Below, one piece after another: positions 5,345-5,358 of a stretch of DNA of 5,358 bases (its first letter is position 1; each line of letters begins with the position of its first letter). The stretch comes from Mycobacterium sp. (GTDB lineage: Bacteria > Actinomycetota > Actinomycetes > Mycobacteriales > Mycobacteriaceae), in contig JAGQTR010000334.1 of NCBI GenBank assembly GCA_020438915.1, forward strand, positions 1-5,358. Direction: 5' to 3'. A program made the position numbers and the translations under genes. The notes beneath the pieces are model-generated. The model saw only the letters and a program-made list of their open reading frames with translations. It searched no databases and had not been told where the DNA came from.

Positions 5345-5358
5345 TTGATATATGTCAA
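5345..5358. promoter_or_regulatory. Candidate ArsR-type operator, distal, overlapping a TTGACA -35 box
   Basis: TTGATATATGTCAA is a 14-bp dyad (TTGAYATATRTCAA type, one mismatched pair). AT-rich TTGA/TCAA-flanked dyads are typical of ArsR/SmtB metal sensors. On the minus strand it begins with TTGACA (5358-5353), a consensus -35 for cadI. A good -10 at 17 nt is not evident (AATGTG). The site touches the window edge, so its full extent is unknown. Confidence 0.5.

Noticed and set aside
1..5358. Defence system, mobile element, CRISPR array or RNA gene
   Set aside because: All coding space is explained by five ordinary chromosomal genes. There are no transposase, integrase or repeat-spacer patterns and no tRNA-like folds, and composition is even apart from the AT-rich cadI upstream region.

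Overview
The window looks like chromosomal DNA of an actinobacterium, most probably Mycobacterium (Mycolicibacterium) or a close relative. Supporting points are the high GC content with GC-rich third codon positions, a DUF2993 membrane protein that resembles M. tuberculosis Rv0479c as I remember it, and a protein that closely resembles mycobacterial CadI (Rv2641). The species cannot be fixed from this window.

Layout, left to right. (1) Positions 1-2447, minus strand: the first ~815 residues of a fused indolepyruvate:ferredoxin oxidoreductase, cut by the left edge. It has two thiamine-diphosphate-enzyme-like domains, a cysteine-rich iron-sulfur segment and the start of the gamma domain. (2) Positions 2448-2589: a divergent control region with a perfect inverted repeat, TTGAGC-N5-GCTCAA. 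(3) Positions 2590-3063, plus: an Lrp/AsnC regulator, probably autoregulated and probably controlling the oxidoreductase. (4) Positions 3077-4093, minus: a single-pass membrane protein with a Pro/Arg-rich cytoplasmic tail and an extracytoplasmic DUF2993 domain, convergent with the regulator and only 13 bp from it. (5) Positions 4094-4224: a second divergent spacer, with an inverted repeat that reaches the DUF2993 start codon. (6) Positions 4225-4707, plus: a small hotdog-fold acyl-CoA thioesterase, apparently on a leaderless transcript. (7) Positions 4708-4813: a 106-bp convergent gap in which I see no gene or clear terminator. (8) Positions 4814-5278, minus: CadI/ArsI-type VOC metalloprotein, with an AT-rich upstream region to the right edge holding two similar ArsR-like palindromes.

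The oxidoreductase and the Lrp/AsnC regulator form one logical unit: aromatic 2-oxo-acid (amino-acid) catabolism under an amino-acid-responsive regulator. The DUF2993 and thioesterase genes share a divergent spacer but have no evident functional link. cadI is probably the first or only visible member of a metal/arsenic-responsive locus whose regulator would lie beyond the right edge. There are no RNA genes, mobile elements or CRISPR arrays, and no gene-free stretch exceeds 300 bp. I see no wholly new system. The most distinctive signals are a 13-residue tandem repeat in the DUF2993 protein's cytoplasmic tail, the paired cadI operators and the Lrp-type palindrome.
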